From the NCBI GenBank assembly GCA_032716605.1, contig CM064485.1, forward strand, positions 36,046,658 to 36,110,657: a DNA stretch of 64,000 nt, written 5' to 3'. Below the pieces are notes generated by a model. The model worked only from the letters and a program-made list of their open reading frames with translations, was not told the DNA's origin and ran no database searches. Every line of letters begins with the position of its first letter. The stretch's first letter is position 1. This document shows, piece after piece, positions 10,188-22,034 of the stretch. Both the position numbers and the translations under genes were made by a program. The DNA is from Paralithodes platypus (Eukaryota > Arthropoda > Malacostraca > Decapoda > Lithodidae).

Positions 10188-13100
10188 AAACTGGAGTCCT
10201 TTGGAGTAGAAGGGGTCTTGTGGTTGAGATTAAGGCTGTGTCCTTGTTCCTCTGGGCTGGTGTGCCCAGGTAATTTGCCTTCCCAGGTAGCAGGGAGAAG
10301 GTAGGCTGCCAGCTTTACGATGAGCACTCGGGGTAGGCAGAGCTCTGACGTCATGGCTCCAACATGATTGGCTTTACTTGTGTTAACGAGAGAGAATGGG
10401 GTGGACGGGTCACGGGGACATAACAAACTGGGCTGGAGGAGGCACTTGGGTAGTTTTCCTTTTTGTGCCTCTGTATAACAACTTGTTATTGAAATTTAAT
10501 AAATTATAAAAAATTGTAATTGTAATTGAAAGTTAAATTGAAGTCACTAATTGTTATTATAACTAATTGTCATTATGTAGCTGTGATTTAATTGTAATTG
10601 TGAAAGGCAAGGAATGTGGTACTGGTAACTTTTTAAATGGAACTTTATGGCATGTATCAGATAGTACAAAATCTAGCAACTCTATCTTAGTGGACACATG
10701 CTTAATGAGAAATCGAAGGTTCACTGCTGCTACACTTGTTCCCCCCTCCGCAGCAGCATTCTCTATAAAGCAGAAGCCACCGCAAGCCTTGCCTCCAGCC
10801 ACTATGCCACAAACCACACCATCCAGACCAGTGGGGAATCTTTTGCCACCTTCACTTGCCCTCCTACCTTTTATATTGCCACATCCAGACTCGCTAAAGC
10901 GAAACAGGCAGAAGGACAGGTCACAGGTATGAAGAAGAGGTGACCTTCATGCCACCAGCCTTAAGAGCTCCAGGAAGCACAAGAAAGGAAAACACATAAC
11001 CACCGGACCAGCCATCGTCAGCTCACCTCCTCCAAGGAAAGATCTCTTCTCTGATCATCTCGTGTAGAGTTGACCAAGTACCTCGCCAGTATAATCCATG
11101 TCTGGTTATGGCACCACGTTTTCGTCTGAGTATTTCAACGAACTCACTTAGCATCTCGTGGAAGCATCCCTATCATGCAGTGTGCCTTAGTGTTTGAGTA
11201 TTCTGTCACTGTGTCTGAGTATCTCGGCACAAGCTCAAACTCTCGGAGCTCTTCTTTTGCAAGGGCCTGTGGAATTTGGAGAACCTATGCCACATCAGGT
11301 TGTAGAAAGGCCTTATCTTCCCCAGCCGGTTGGGGGAGGGGCAGGTTGGTGTTTGTGATGAGGTGGAGAAAGGAGAGGATATTGACATACCGGTCAGGAG
11401 CTAAAAACTTCCCAAAGGTAAGGGTCACGATTATGTCACCCGTGATCCAGTACTCGGCCAAGGAGTGTTTATTTCATGTGGGCCATAAGCATGGTTAGAG
11501 CCATGAACACATACACCTCTGCCACACCCAAAGCTGTCCACGTGTGCCCCATGACCTGGTCATCAAAAACGGTGTAAAACAGGTCTCCAGGGCACACATC
11601 AGGGTCACCAGAAAAGGTGGGAACAATCCCACACCCCTGATGTGCCTCATCAAAATCACTCCCCTCCTCCCACTGGAATATATTCCACTGCCTCTCATCT
11701 GCACACCCACATCAATTCAATTTAATTCAATTCAAAAGACTTTATTGTCACAATATCATAGTACATACAAAACTTTTAACATTACAACATATTTACATGT
11801 ATTGTGACAATGAGGATCTGATGCCACGCTAATCGCTGCAGCTGGCAGCCCGGCCTTGGCTGTGAGCAGGGTGGGGGCCTCTTCTTCTTCTTCATCTTCC
11901 GGGGATGACCGGTGTCGTCCATTTCTTCATCTCCACTTGCTGGAGACACATCCGTTGGGTAAGATGAGAGTTAGATGGCGAGCTGCTGGGGTCTCGAGAA
12001 TCAGGGTTCCGAGGGCGGCTACGAGAAATAGATGCCACCACACCACTAGTAGAAAGCACTGAGGAATCGTGGGGAGACAAATCATAGGTAGAAAAGCTTG
12101 TGAAGGCATGTGGTGGTGGAGATAGGTGGCAAAAAAGCTGTGGTGGTGGGTTAGATTGTGGGAGCCTCTGAACAAAGACGCAGCCCTTGTCAATCAAAGC
12201 TCGCAGAGTTTTGCAACTTTTCTAATGTAAAACAGAGTGATAGGACAGTGCCGCACCACTGAATAATGGTTTAGGGGATTTTGGGAAATGATCAGTAGCA
12301 GTATTACTTATGGAGGGCTGTTGTGGTGGCGAGAGTGCCAGGCAAAGACGTGGCTTAGGCAGACAGGTGGCTTGGTCTACGAGGTAAGCGTCATTTCGGC
12401 CGACGGTGGTGTCTATTTCACTCACGCCCTGTATTTCACCTTTCCCACATTTATCATCACCTCCATCATCACTTTTACGGGTCTGAGGATGCTTAGGTTT
12501 GTCCTCATCATTGTCTACCACTTGGAAAGCCCTCAAACTTGCAATTGTCACTCTCCTTTCTTAATTTTATGTTTTTCAGTATCCGAGCCACCACTACTGA
12601 GCACACTAATATCACTCTCAAGTTACTAAGTACATCCTTCGTGGGGCGTCGTTGTTTCTTGGCGGGAGCAGGCATTTGAGTTATATGCAGTGGTACAGAA
12701 TCGGATGCTGCAGAGAAAGTGGATGGCTGCGTATCTATTTTGGCGCTGCCTAACACTTCGAAAACATAAATTTAGATGTGCACTCTTTACACCCACTTAA
12801 TAGCGCTTGGGACTTCATGTGGCCATACTGGCTGTGCAGTGTAAACTCTCCATGTCCGCCCAGGGAGCCATCCGGGTTTGATGGCTTTAAGTACAATTGT
12901 CCCATCCCTGTTGGTCACTACTGTCATTCCGCAAGGGACTTTCCTTCGGGTTGCCATCTTCTAGGTAGCTCCAGCTACGAAGATGATGGGCTGCATCTAC
13001 CAAAGGTGAACAGCTGGCAGACAGTCGGTCAGTATCCCATCTTGAGTTTGAGTCCTTGCACCTCTACCCTGGAATTAGAGTAGTCTAACACCATACATAA
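10188..13100. other. No recognisable gene
   Basis: Mixed-composition spacer. Several short frames of 80-120 codons occur on both strands, but none shows a family motif, and they overlap each other without a dominant coding frame. I leave them uncalled. Confidence 0.5.
11713..11752. repeat. AATTC-type short tandem repeat
   Basis: A run of TCAATT/TTCAA units is followed by AAAGACTTTATTGTCACAA. Runs of this kind next to TTTATTGTCA often mark the 3' end of a retroposon; no body is identified here. Confidence 0.4.
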
Positions 13101-14710
13101 CAAAGGCGGCAATAATTAGGTAAAATAAGCATGCTATAATCGAAAAGTGGAAAGCAATAGAAAAATATGAACACAAATTATATACAATGTGAAAAAAACA
13201 ATATTATCTCACATGTAGATTTACATTGAAATCCATCAATATTGCAATAATATACTAAAGTTTTCCAAAGTTATCTTATATATATTTTTGCAATATCAAC
13301 TAGTATATTCACACGTGATATCAAAAGCCATATACTGTTAATTTAAAGTCTAGAATAAAAGAAATAGAAGACATGGTATCATAATATACAAGTTTGTAAT
13401 GTTATATACAAACTAATAATTACAGGTGGTGAGTGACCTGTGCGGTGGGGAGACCCAAGGCCAGTGACGAACAACACACACATGGGCTCACTCTAAATTT
13501 ATATCACACATAAGCGTACCCAAATTGATCAGATATGGAAATCATGAACAAGCAATGCATACAATAAAACATAAGAAAAGAAAAATGAAGACTCAAACAG
13601 AAGCTACTAAAAGCACAAACTGAATTGAGATAACCCCTTACATAGGATAACGGGGTGCCTCTTGTCAACTATACCTCTGTTTTCAAAATGTTATCTAATT
13701 AGATTCAGAAGTTGTCGTTTATTCAAAAATGCCTCTGGTTTCTTTAGTAGCCAGACAAAGTGGAATGCACCACCACATCCAGGGTCAGGACTTTTGGCTG
13801 TAATTTGTCATCCGTAGCATTATTTCATATATGAGACAGGAGCAGAAAATGTTCTGAGGCAAACATCCCTCTACGAAGATTCGATTGTCTATTTTTAAGA
13901 TGATGGTTAAGATGTTTCATAAGTGCATCTACTTCTGATTCGAATACCTTGGTAATAACAGACAACATAGTGACTGATTTTCTATCAGATATTTTTTTTT
14001 GGTGGGGTAATACTTTGTCAGTTTTGCATGATGTTGGGCATTATTAAGAGTCAAACCCTGTCTATATATAATTGAAAATACACCTAACAGTTCTTCATCA
14101 CAATAATTTATCAGTTGTGGGTTGATGACATATACCTTTGAAAATGTCTACTTGCTTGAGGATGTATTTTACTTCATTATTACGGAATATTTCTCTCTCT
14201 CTCTCTCTCTCTCTCCCTAAACACCACCATCACACGCCTTCAATTAACTTCTAATCACACCATCGTCCTTAATTCATTCCCCCCCTAACCTTCCGCCAAG
14301 TGCAAATTATAATAATAAAGATAAACTACGTGCAAAAGTGCTATGTAGTGTAATCGTGGGAAGCCTGGTCGAGAAAGGGAGGATTATGTGAGATGATAAT
14401 TTTGTTGTTTACTAGTTCAGGTAAATCATGAATTGCATATTACTAATTTTATAGTAGTAACATCACTACTACTACTTATATTGCTACCATTATTACTATA
14501 ACCATTACTACCATTACTTATGAAGTATGTTTATTAATTATATATATTAAATATATTGGTATGGATCCTATATATATATATTTTTTTTTTAGTTGGTACA
14601 GAATCATGAACCCACATGATTTTAAGGTATTTTTGAAAGTCGTCAATATGAAGACATTATTTATTTGGTTTTCTTAGCGGTATTTAATATACTGTGTTAC
14701 GTCCCTCGAA
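13101..14710. other. AT-rich spacer with short microsatellites
   Basis: No gene seen. A CT repeat lies near 14192-14215 and a TACTA/ACTAT-rich patch near 14455-14520. Confidence 0.5.
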
Positions 14711-14856
14711 ACTCCGAGCCTGCTCAACCCTTCCTGAAGCCTCATCCAACCAACTCTACAAAGAGCTTCAAAGCACCACACTCCGAGCCTGCTCAACCCT
14801 TCCTGAAGCCTCATCCAACCAACTCTACCTCTACATGGAGCTTCAAAGCACCACAC
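14711..14856. repeat. Tandem duplication, about 69-bp unit
   Basis: ACTCCGAGCCTGCTCAACCC with the following CTTCCTGAAGCCTCATCCAA stretch occurs at 14711 and again at 14780. The second copy has a small insertion before GAGCTTCAAAGCACCACA. Open frames across it on both strands reflect the duplication rather than a gene. Confidence 0.8.
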
Positions 14857-14899
14857 CAGCGCCATGAACCTTTGTATATACTCTGCAATGATCGTTAAC

Positions 14900-15641
14900 T
14901 CGCCCCACACCACTAGGGGGCGAGTTTCTTTTCTTAGTGACCAGCTCTTTCCGGAGTCTATGAGTGATCTTATTTTTAGACTAACTTCAGTGTTACTTGG
15001 ACTATAGCTCGGGATGGTGTCTCTGTGAATACCTGGAGTACAGTCGGGTTCTTACTTACCTTCTCTTCAACCTACTAACTAGAGAGTGTGACGCCTAGGC
15101 TAACAATCCTCATTAACCGGGATTGAGCACGTGACTATATTTCAATGTCATAATTAAATGTTTTTTTAGTTTATAATATTGTTTATATATTTATATTTAT
15201 TTGTTTTTATTTGTAAGAGTTATAACTAATATTTTACTTTTAATATTTAATCACTCTGTAAATAATTCAATTAGTAATTCAAATTTCTTGTAATTATATT
15301 AATCTTTTAACTTTACTATACTTTAATAATAATAATAATAATAATAAAATTATTTCTTGGTTTTGAAATCCTATTAGAATAGGCATTAATGAAGCTTGGT
15401 TGGTTAACCCTTGAACATATACTATTAAACTAGCTAAGAACTGGAATATTAATGAAGTAACTCTATAAGAATAATATCCCTATAAGAAATCTACCCATAC
15501 CATATCTACTGAATACCTACCTATCAAATTCAGTCTCTTGTACGGTTTGAAGTTCCCATACCTCTAGAGTTTTGAGGCCAAATGATTTAAGATTACAATA
15601 TCTGTTGAGCAATACTTCGAATTGTAACAAGTGTATATGAT

Positions 15642-15688
<47 letters not shown>

Positions 15689-15730
15689 CTACTTATTAGG
15701 ATCATCATCGTCATCATTGTTGTTATGTTG

Positions 15731-15765
<35 letters not shown>

Positions 15766-16840
15766 TGATATTTTTATTATTAGTATTAGTTGACTATCTT
15801 GGCATTGCATGCACACACATAAAACTTACACACACGTATTAATGTATATAGACACACACGCACTGATACATTATGTATGTAAACACAGTACAGTAGATAG
15901 TGAAGAATATATTTTAAGTAATGTGTGTCTACTATATATTATCATCTACCCCAAGTTCCTCACCAATAGTACAGTACAATCACGCTCAAACGTCGGGTCC
16001 CATCTTTACAACTTAATTTATATTTTGCTTTAGTGATAATATAAACAAATAACACTCCTTCATACACTGTTAAATATTTTGATACGAAGGATTATAAAAT
16101 GTGTGATAACTACCTTTTCTATAATTGTATCTTAGGTAGGCCTAAGCTAAATTAAAATTATGGAAGAGTTACGTGTATTACGAATGTGATTTATGAACGT
16201 AGTTCATCGAACAAAAATTAATAGAAATCATGTGAATTCTAGAAATATTTGTTAATAACACTTCTACTGGTAACAAGTAACAGTTATAGCTAACAGGAAC
16301 AAGTAATTTAAAATAACTGAAGATTGTAATGAGATAGTGTTTCATGTTGAATTAGTGGAGTTTCTCATTTAGGTTGTGGTAGAACTATTGCATCTGACCG
16401 TACATAACGTCCCAGCAAATATTACTCTCGTATATTTACACTATGTATCGGCAACTATAAAGGCAAACCAAAATTTAGCACCGGCATCGGTGTTTATAGA
16501 AGCAATTAAACAGGGGTGCTAATTTTACCAGAGGAGAATAATGCTGCTGCAAATACTTTCACTTTAGTTACCGTACGGGGGAGTTATATCTTTATGGCCA
16601 ATTAACCAAAGTACAATGTTTCGTCAACGGTTCATTTCGCCCACAACTTTTTCTGGTTGCTTACAAAGCATTCTTTAGTCAGTTAGTAGTTTATTTCTTC
16701 CATCTGACGGTAAATTGTGTAGTTCTCATCTTCATTATTCAGTTAGTACCAAGATTTTGTAGCGAACTATGCTATTTATGAAAACCTAGCCTTTATATGA
16801 ACGAGAGACATAGTAATTGTATATTTGTATATCTATCTAC
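14900..16840. other. AT-rich spacer with microsatellites
   Basis: No gene seen. It contains (AAT)n near 15327-15346, (TA)n at about 15646-15682 and (ATT)n at about 15733-15764. Confidence 0.55.
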
Positions 16841-16844
16841 ATAC

Positions 16845-18135
16845 AAGGGACCTTCTGCCACCACCGGGGGTTCTCCAACTGCAGCTGCTGGATCCTCCCG
16901 AGGGAAAGGTAAGTCTGTGTCCCGAGAAGGTAAGTCTGTGTCGATTGTGGGCGACTCCATGGTAAGACATTTAGTTAGGGCTACCCGCACTAAACTTAGG
17001 AAGGTTGAAGGAATGGACATCCAGGGCGATTGGTGTCAATTGCCGGTTGGAGAAATATTGCAAAGAAAAAGCAATACCATTCATTCACGGTTAGGGGTTT
17101 CTACATTAGCTAGTTCTTTAGATAGGGTGGTTGTGGGGTTTTGAACAGAAATATTGAGAGTGTAAATGAGAGGTTAATTGGAACAATTTTAGCGTCAGGC
17201 GAAAGCGATAAGGATATTCAGTCTCATGCTAAAAATGATGACTATAATGCAAATAATAGTAGTGATGGTGCAACAGAAGATGGAAATGTCGCTAAAAACA
17301 AAGGTAAATTAGGTATAAAGAAAAGAAGTAAATTGAGAGTATATTACACAAACTGTAGGAGTCTATGTAACAAAATGAACGAACTTAGAGCCCTTGTTAG
17401 CATATAGACATAATAGCGCTAACTGAAACGTGGATTAATACAGAATGTGCATTATGGGGGATTTTAATTTTCCGAATATAGATTGGCAGCATCAAATAGG
17501 AGACTCTGATTCTGAGGAGTTTATAGAGGTAGTACAAGATAGTTTTTTATTTCAATTCATAATAATATTCTCGATTTAGAAAAGAAATTATGAAATTAAG
17601 GTTGCCAATGACTCAAACTATATAAATCCAAGGTTAGAGATGTAATTGGTCCCCTTAAAACTTCGATAGGAGAAATGACAGAAAATATATTTAGATTTCA
17701 GTAAAGCTTTCGACAGAGTCCCACGAGAGATTGATGAGAAAGGTTGAGGCGCATGGAATAGGTGGGGCGTTGTTGGGATGGATTAGGTCATGGCTAATTG
17801 GTAGGAAGCAGAGAGTCAGCATAAATGGTACGAAGTCAGAATGGGGAGCAGTCAAAAGTGGTGTCCCCCTCTGTTGTTTGTTATATACATAAATGACCTT
17901 GATTTAGGTATAACTAGTAGGATAAGTAAATTTGCACGATACCAAGATGGGGAGAACAATTGATTCAGATAGAGATATAGAGTGCCTCCAACGAATGGTC
18001 AGTAAATTGGTATAAACTAGCTAATGTGGAATTAGAAAACTCGAATTGTGAGAAAGATCTAGGTGTGTTTGTGAAGCCTAGACAACAGTCTTTCTGCAGA
18101 CTCCCATTTTCTTATGTTCTTATGTTCTTATATCT
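16845..18135 (+). pseudogene. Decayed CR1-like LINE copy
   Basis: The order matches a CR1 LINE but the frames are broken and parts are deleted. 16845-17144 encodes an ORF1-like piece with VGDSMV, the first block of an SGNH hydrolase. 17141-17407 leads into an endonuclease start (YYTNCRSLCNK), and a GDFNFP motif is readable near 17458. Around 17690-17940 are reverse-transcriptase blocks (FSKAFDRVP, WIRSWLIGRKQRVSING), while the catalytic FADD region is lost. The 3' end near 18085-18130 reads TTTCTGCAGACTCCC then TTCTTATGTTCTTAT, the tail seen on CR1 copies in decapods (recalled, not checked). It differs from the LINE at 3-8 kb and is much older. Confidence 0.65.
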
Positions 18136-19642
18136 ATTGCCTGACGCCGTGATCCCCGAAGAGGTGGCCACGAACGAACCGCCCCCATGCACCTCTGCCC
18201 CCAGTCAGTCGACGCCCCTCCTCCCAACCAGCACCGTCTTCATCCATATACTTCCTCACTCCATCCTTCCACCTCTCTTTCGGTTTACCTCTCCCTCTCT
18301 ATCCTTCCACCTCGCTCTTGTACACCCTCTTAATCATTCTCTCGCTTCCCATACGCTCAGTATGGCCGAACTATCTCAAGGTGTTCCTTTTCACACTTTC
18401 CAGCACATCTACCTCCACACCACACCTCCTTCTTACTTCCTTATTCGTCTGTCTATCCCTCCATGTTACTCCGCACGCACTTCTCAAGTAACTCATTTCC
18501 ATCCCTCTCACTCTTGGTCTGAGTCTCTTCTCCAACGTCCATGCTTCGCTTCCGTAAGTCAGTGTCGGAATTACCACACTGTCATGCAAGGACTTCTTCA
18601 CTTCCATACTGACCACCCTATTTCTTGTTACTGCTTACAGCATTCCTACAACCCACTTCCCCTGTTGCACCCTCTCCCGCACTTCTTCATCCATATGAAC
18701 ACACTGCCCAGATACTTAAATGAGCTGACAAATCTCCATAGCCTGACCGCTCCACTTCACCTCACACGCTGTGGCTTCACCCCTTTCGAAGACCATAACC
18801 TTGCTGTTCCCCGCATTTACCTTCAGATTCCATTTTTTGCACACTGTTCCAAACACATTTACCAGACCCTGCAACTCCCATTCATTATAGCTCATCAGAA
18901 CTGTATTATCAGCAAACAGCAGTACAGTTAGCTGCCACTCATTTCCCTCCCTTATCAGCAATACACCAACATCCACTGCTCTTCCTTGTATTTCTTTCAT
19001 TACTCCATCCATATATACAGTAAACAACCACGGGGACATCACACACCCCTGTTTCAACCCAACATTCAGATCAAAGAACTCGCTCTGCTCATTCTCCACA
19101 CGTACTGCCGCCTTTGCACCCTCATACATGCTCTTCACTGCTTTCAGCAACTTGCCATCTACTCCGTATATTCTAAGTACTTTCCACTACCTTCTCTATC
19201 CACTCTGTCATAGGCCTTCTCCAAGTCCATAAAGGCAACTTACACCTTTTGTTGCTTCTCCAGATATTTCTCCACAACACAATTCAGGGTAAAAATCTGA
19301 TCTACACATCCTCTTCCCTTCCTAAAGCCGCCCTGCTCGTCACCTATTCATTTCTCTGTTCTCACTCTCACTCTCTCAATCACTACCCTACTGTACACCT
19401 TCCCTACTACGCTTAACAGACATATTCATCGGTGGTTACCACACATTCCTCTTTCCCCTTTACCCTTATATAGGGGGACTATTATGCCTGTCTTCCAGTC
19501 ATCCGGTTCACTCCCCTTCTCCCATGCTAGTTTGCACATTTTCCATACCCATTCGATCACTATCTCACCACCATACCTCAACATTTCCCCACACACTCCA
19601 TCTGTTCCTGGTGCTTTCCCCAACTTCACTCTTTTCATGGCT
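18136..19642 (-). pseudogene. RTE-like LINE, 5'-truncated and decayed
   Basis: On the minus strand this matches the 3' half of the RTE-like LINE at 42335-45470, base for base over long stretches, starting at the shared 3' end TATTGCCTGACGCCGTG (complement of the ORF end). Readable pieces are the RT fingers (GKAPGTDGVCGEM, 19426-19860), RT palm with LLFADN in place of LLFADD (18716-19150) and the C-terminal region (18371-18616). The endonuclease half is missing. The altered catalytic Asp, frameshifts and small deletions make it dead. Confidence 0.75.
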
Positions 19643-19649
19643 TTGCAAG

Positions 19650-22034
19650 ACTGACAAATGTATGTGGAGAGTGCAGATTGAGTGTAGGTAATACGTTCTT
19701 CAAAAAAAGGTGTATACACAAGTACACCTGGCATAGAATTGTGAGGGGAGAAATTGTAGAGAGAGCATTGATGGATTATGTGCTGGTGACAAGGGAAAGG
19801 TTGTGTAGACTGCTGGATGTGAATGTGATGAGAGGTGAGGCGAAGGGTATGTCGGATCATTACCTGGGGGAGGGAAAGCTAAGAGTTAAGAGTTACAGGA
19901 GAATGAGAGACAAGCGTTAAGTAAGAGAGGTAATACAAATTAGTGAGTTGGAGAAGAGTGCAAAAGAGAGGGAGTACAAGGAAAGACTAAATGAAAAGTG
20001 GATGGAAGTGAGAGAGAAGTAGAGGTTGAATGGCAACAGTTTAAGGAAGGAGTGAAAGCAAGTGCAGAGGTAGTGTGCGGTAAAAGGAAAGTAGGAGGCA
20101 GAGGTATCAGGAAGGGAATGATACGGTGTGAAAGGCAGTTGAGGAGAAGAGACCGTGTTTAAGAGGGTTTTGCAGGATGGTAGTGTTGAGGTATGGGAGA
20201 GGTACAAGGAGAAAAGGAGAGAGGCAAAACGGAAAATTAGAGAAGCGAAAAAAGATGCAAACGAAAGGTGGGGTCAAAGATTGAGTGAGAATTTTGAAGA
20301 ACGAAAGAAGATGTTCTGGAAGGAGGTAAATAGAGTAAGGAAAGGCGGACAAAAGAGGGAAGAGTCAGTGAAAGCTGCAAATGGAGAATTACTAGTGGAA
20401 CCAGTTGAAATGAGGAAAAGATATGCCGAGTATTTTGAATCTTTGCTAAATGCAAGAGATGGAAGAGAAGCAGTGGTTGATGGAGATAAGTTACCCAGGC
20501 CACCCAGGTGGCAGGGAATGAATGACAAGATTGAGGAAAATGAGGTGAAAGAAGCGGTGAAACAAATGAGAGCGGGAAAAGCAGAAGGTTTGGATGGTAT
20601 TGCTGTGGAGTGTATAAAGAAGGGTGGAGATGTGATAACAGATTGGTTGGTGAGACTTTTCAATGTTTGCTTTTTGGTGTCTAGGGTACCAATAGACTGG
20701 AAGAGTGCATGTATTGTGCCGTTGTACAAGGGGAAGGGAGATCGGCAGGAGTGTTCAAGTTATAGAGGTATTAGTTTATTATCAGTGGATGGAAAGCTGT
20801 ATGACAGGGTGTTGATAGAGAGGATAGTAAAGTGTACGGAAGTTGCAATAGGAAAAGAACAGTGCGGTTTTAGGAGGGGAAGAGGGTGCGTGTATCAGAA
20901 GTTTGCAGTAAGACAGTTATGCGAAAAGTATTTAGAGAAGCATAAGAAATATTTTGGGCTTTTATGGATTTGGAAAAAGCGTATGATCGTGTGGATCGTG
21001 AAGCAATGTGGAAGGTGTTAAGGATTTATGAAATTGGAGGAAATTTGTTGGAAGCAGTTAAGAGTTTTTATGAAGGGAGCAGAACATGTGTTAGAGTAGG
21101 AAATGGTGAGTTGAGTGAATGGTTTGAGGTAAAGGTAGGTTTTCGACAGGGTTTTGTATTGTCACCTTGGCTGTTTAATATGTTTATGGATGGTGTGGTG
21201 AGGGAAATGAAAATGAGAACTATGGGAAGAGGATTGGGTTTAGTAGGAAAGAATGGTAGAGATTGGGAGTTGAATCAGTTGCTGTTCGCTGATGACACAG
21301 CGTTGGTGGCGGATTCTGAGGAGAAATAGCAGCGGGTAGTCAAAGAGTTTGGAGTGCTTTGTGGGAGAAGGAAACTGAAGGTGAACGTCAATAAAAGTAA
21401 AGTAATGGTGTGTAATAGGGGTGATTGTAGGGTGAATCTAGATGTGAGGCTGGATGGGGAAATATTAGAACAAGTAGAGTGTTTTAAATATCTAGGAGGA
21501 ATGATAAGCAGGAGTGGAGGTATAGAAATGGAGGTCAAACAGAGAGTGTGTGAAGGAAGGAAGGTTTTCGGAGCAATGGGAAGTATGTGTAAGACGAGAA
21601 ATCTCGGAATGAAAGTAAAAAGTGCAATGTATCCAGGAATTGTTGTGCCAACAGTGATGTATGGGGCTGAGACATAGGCTCTGAAGACAAAGGAGAGAAG
21701 AAAGCTGGATGTGATGGAGATGAGCTGCTTGAGGAGTATGTGTGGAGTTACTCGTAGAGACGGATTGAGGAATGAAGAGATACGTAGGAGAGTGGGGCAG
21801 CAGGAACATTTGTCAGCCAGAGTGGACAGAAGGGTGCTGAGCTGGTATGGTCATGTTGAACGAATGGGAGATGAAAGGCTTACAAAGAGAATATGTGAGT
21901 CAGATACAAGAGGAGATAGAAGGGCAGGAAGACCCCCATTGAGATGGAGAGACTGTAAGATAAGCTTTGGATGATAGAGGAATGACTATAGATCAGGCAA
22001 AGGAAGTGGTAATAAACTGGAATGAATGGAGAAT
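19650..22034 (+). pseudogene. RTE-like LINE of a second subfamily, 5'-truncated
   Basis: The copy begins within the endonuclease C-terminus (VGNTFFKKRCIHKYTW, then MSDHYL). The reverse transcriptase is spread over 20155-21021, 20964-21329 and 21354-21677, with the C-terminus at 21711-21974: GKAEGLDGI, YKGKGDRQECSSYRGIS, EQCGFRRGRG, MDLEKAYDRVDRE and an intact LLFADDTAL. Breaks include a frameshift near 20960 and in-frame stops near 21328 and 21676. Residue choices differ throughout from the minus-strand neighbour, so it is another subfamily rather than an inverted piece of the same copy. It stops at about 22034, where the minus-strand gypsy integrase begins. Confidence 0.75.

Noticed and set aside
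10567..13083. Several 80-120-codon frames on both strands (for example 10567-10932 and 12288-12629)
   Set aside because: Mutually overlapping, no recognisable motif, no splice pattern I could trace. I cannot support a host gene from them.
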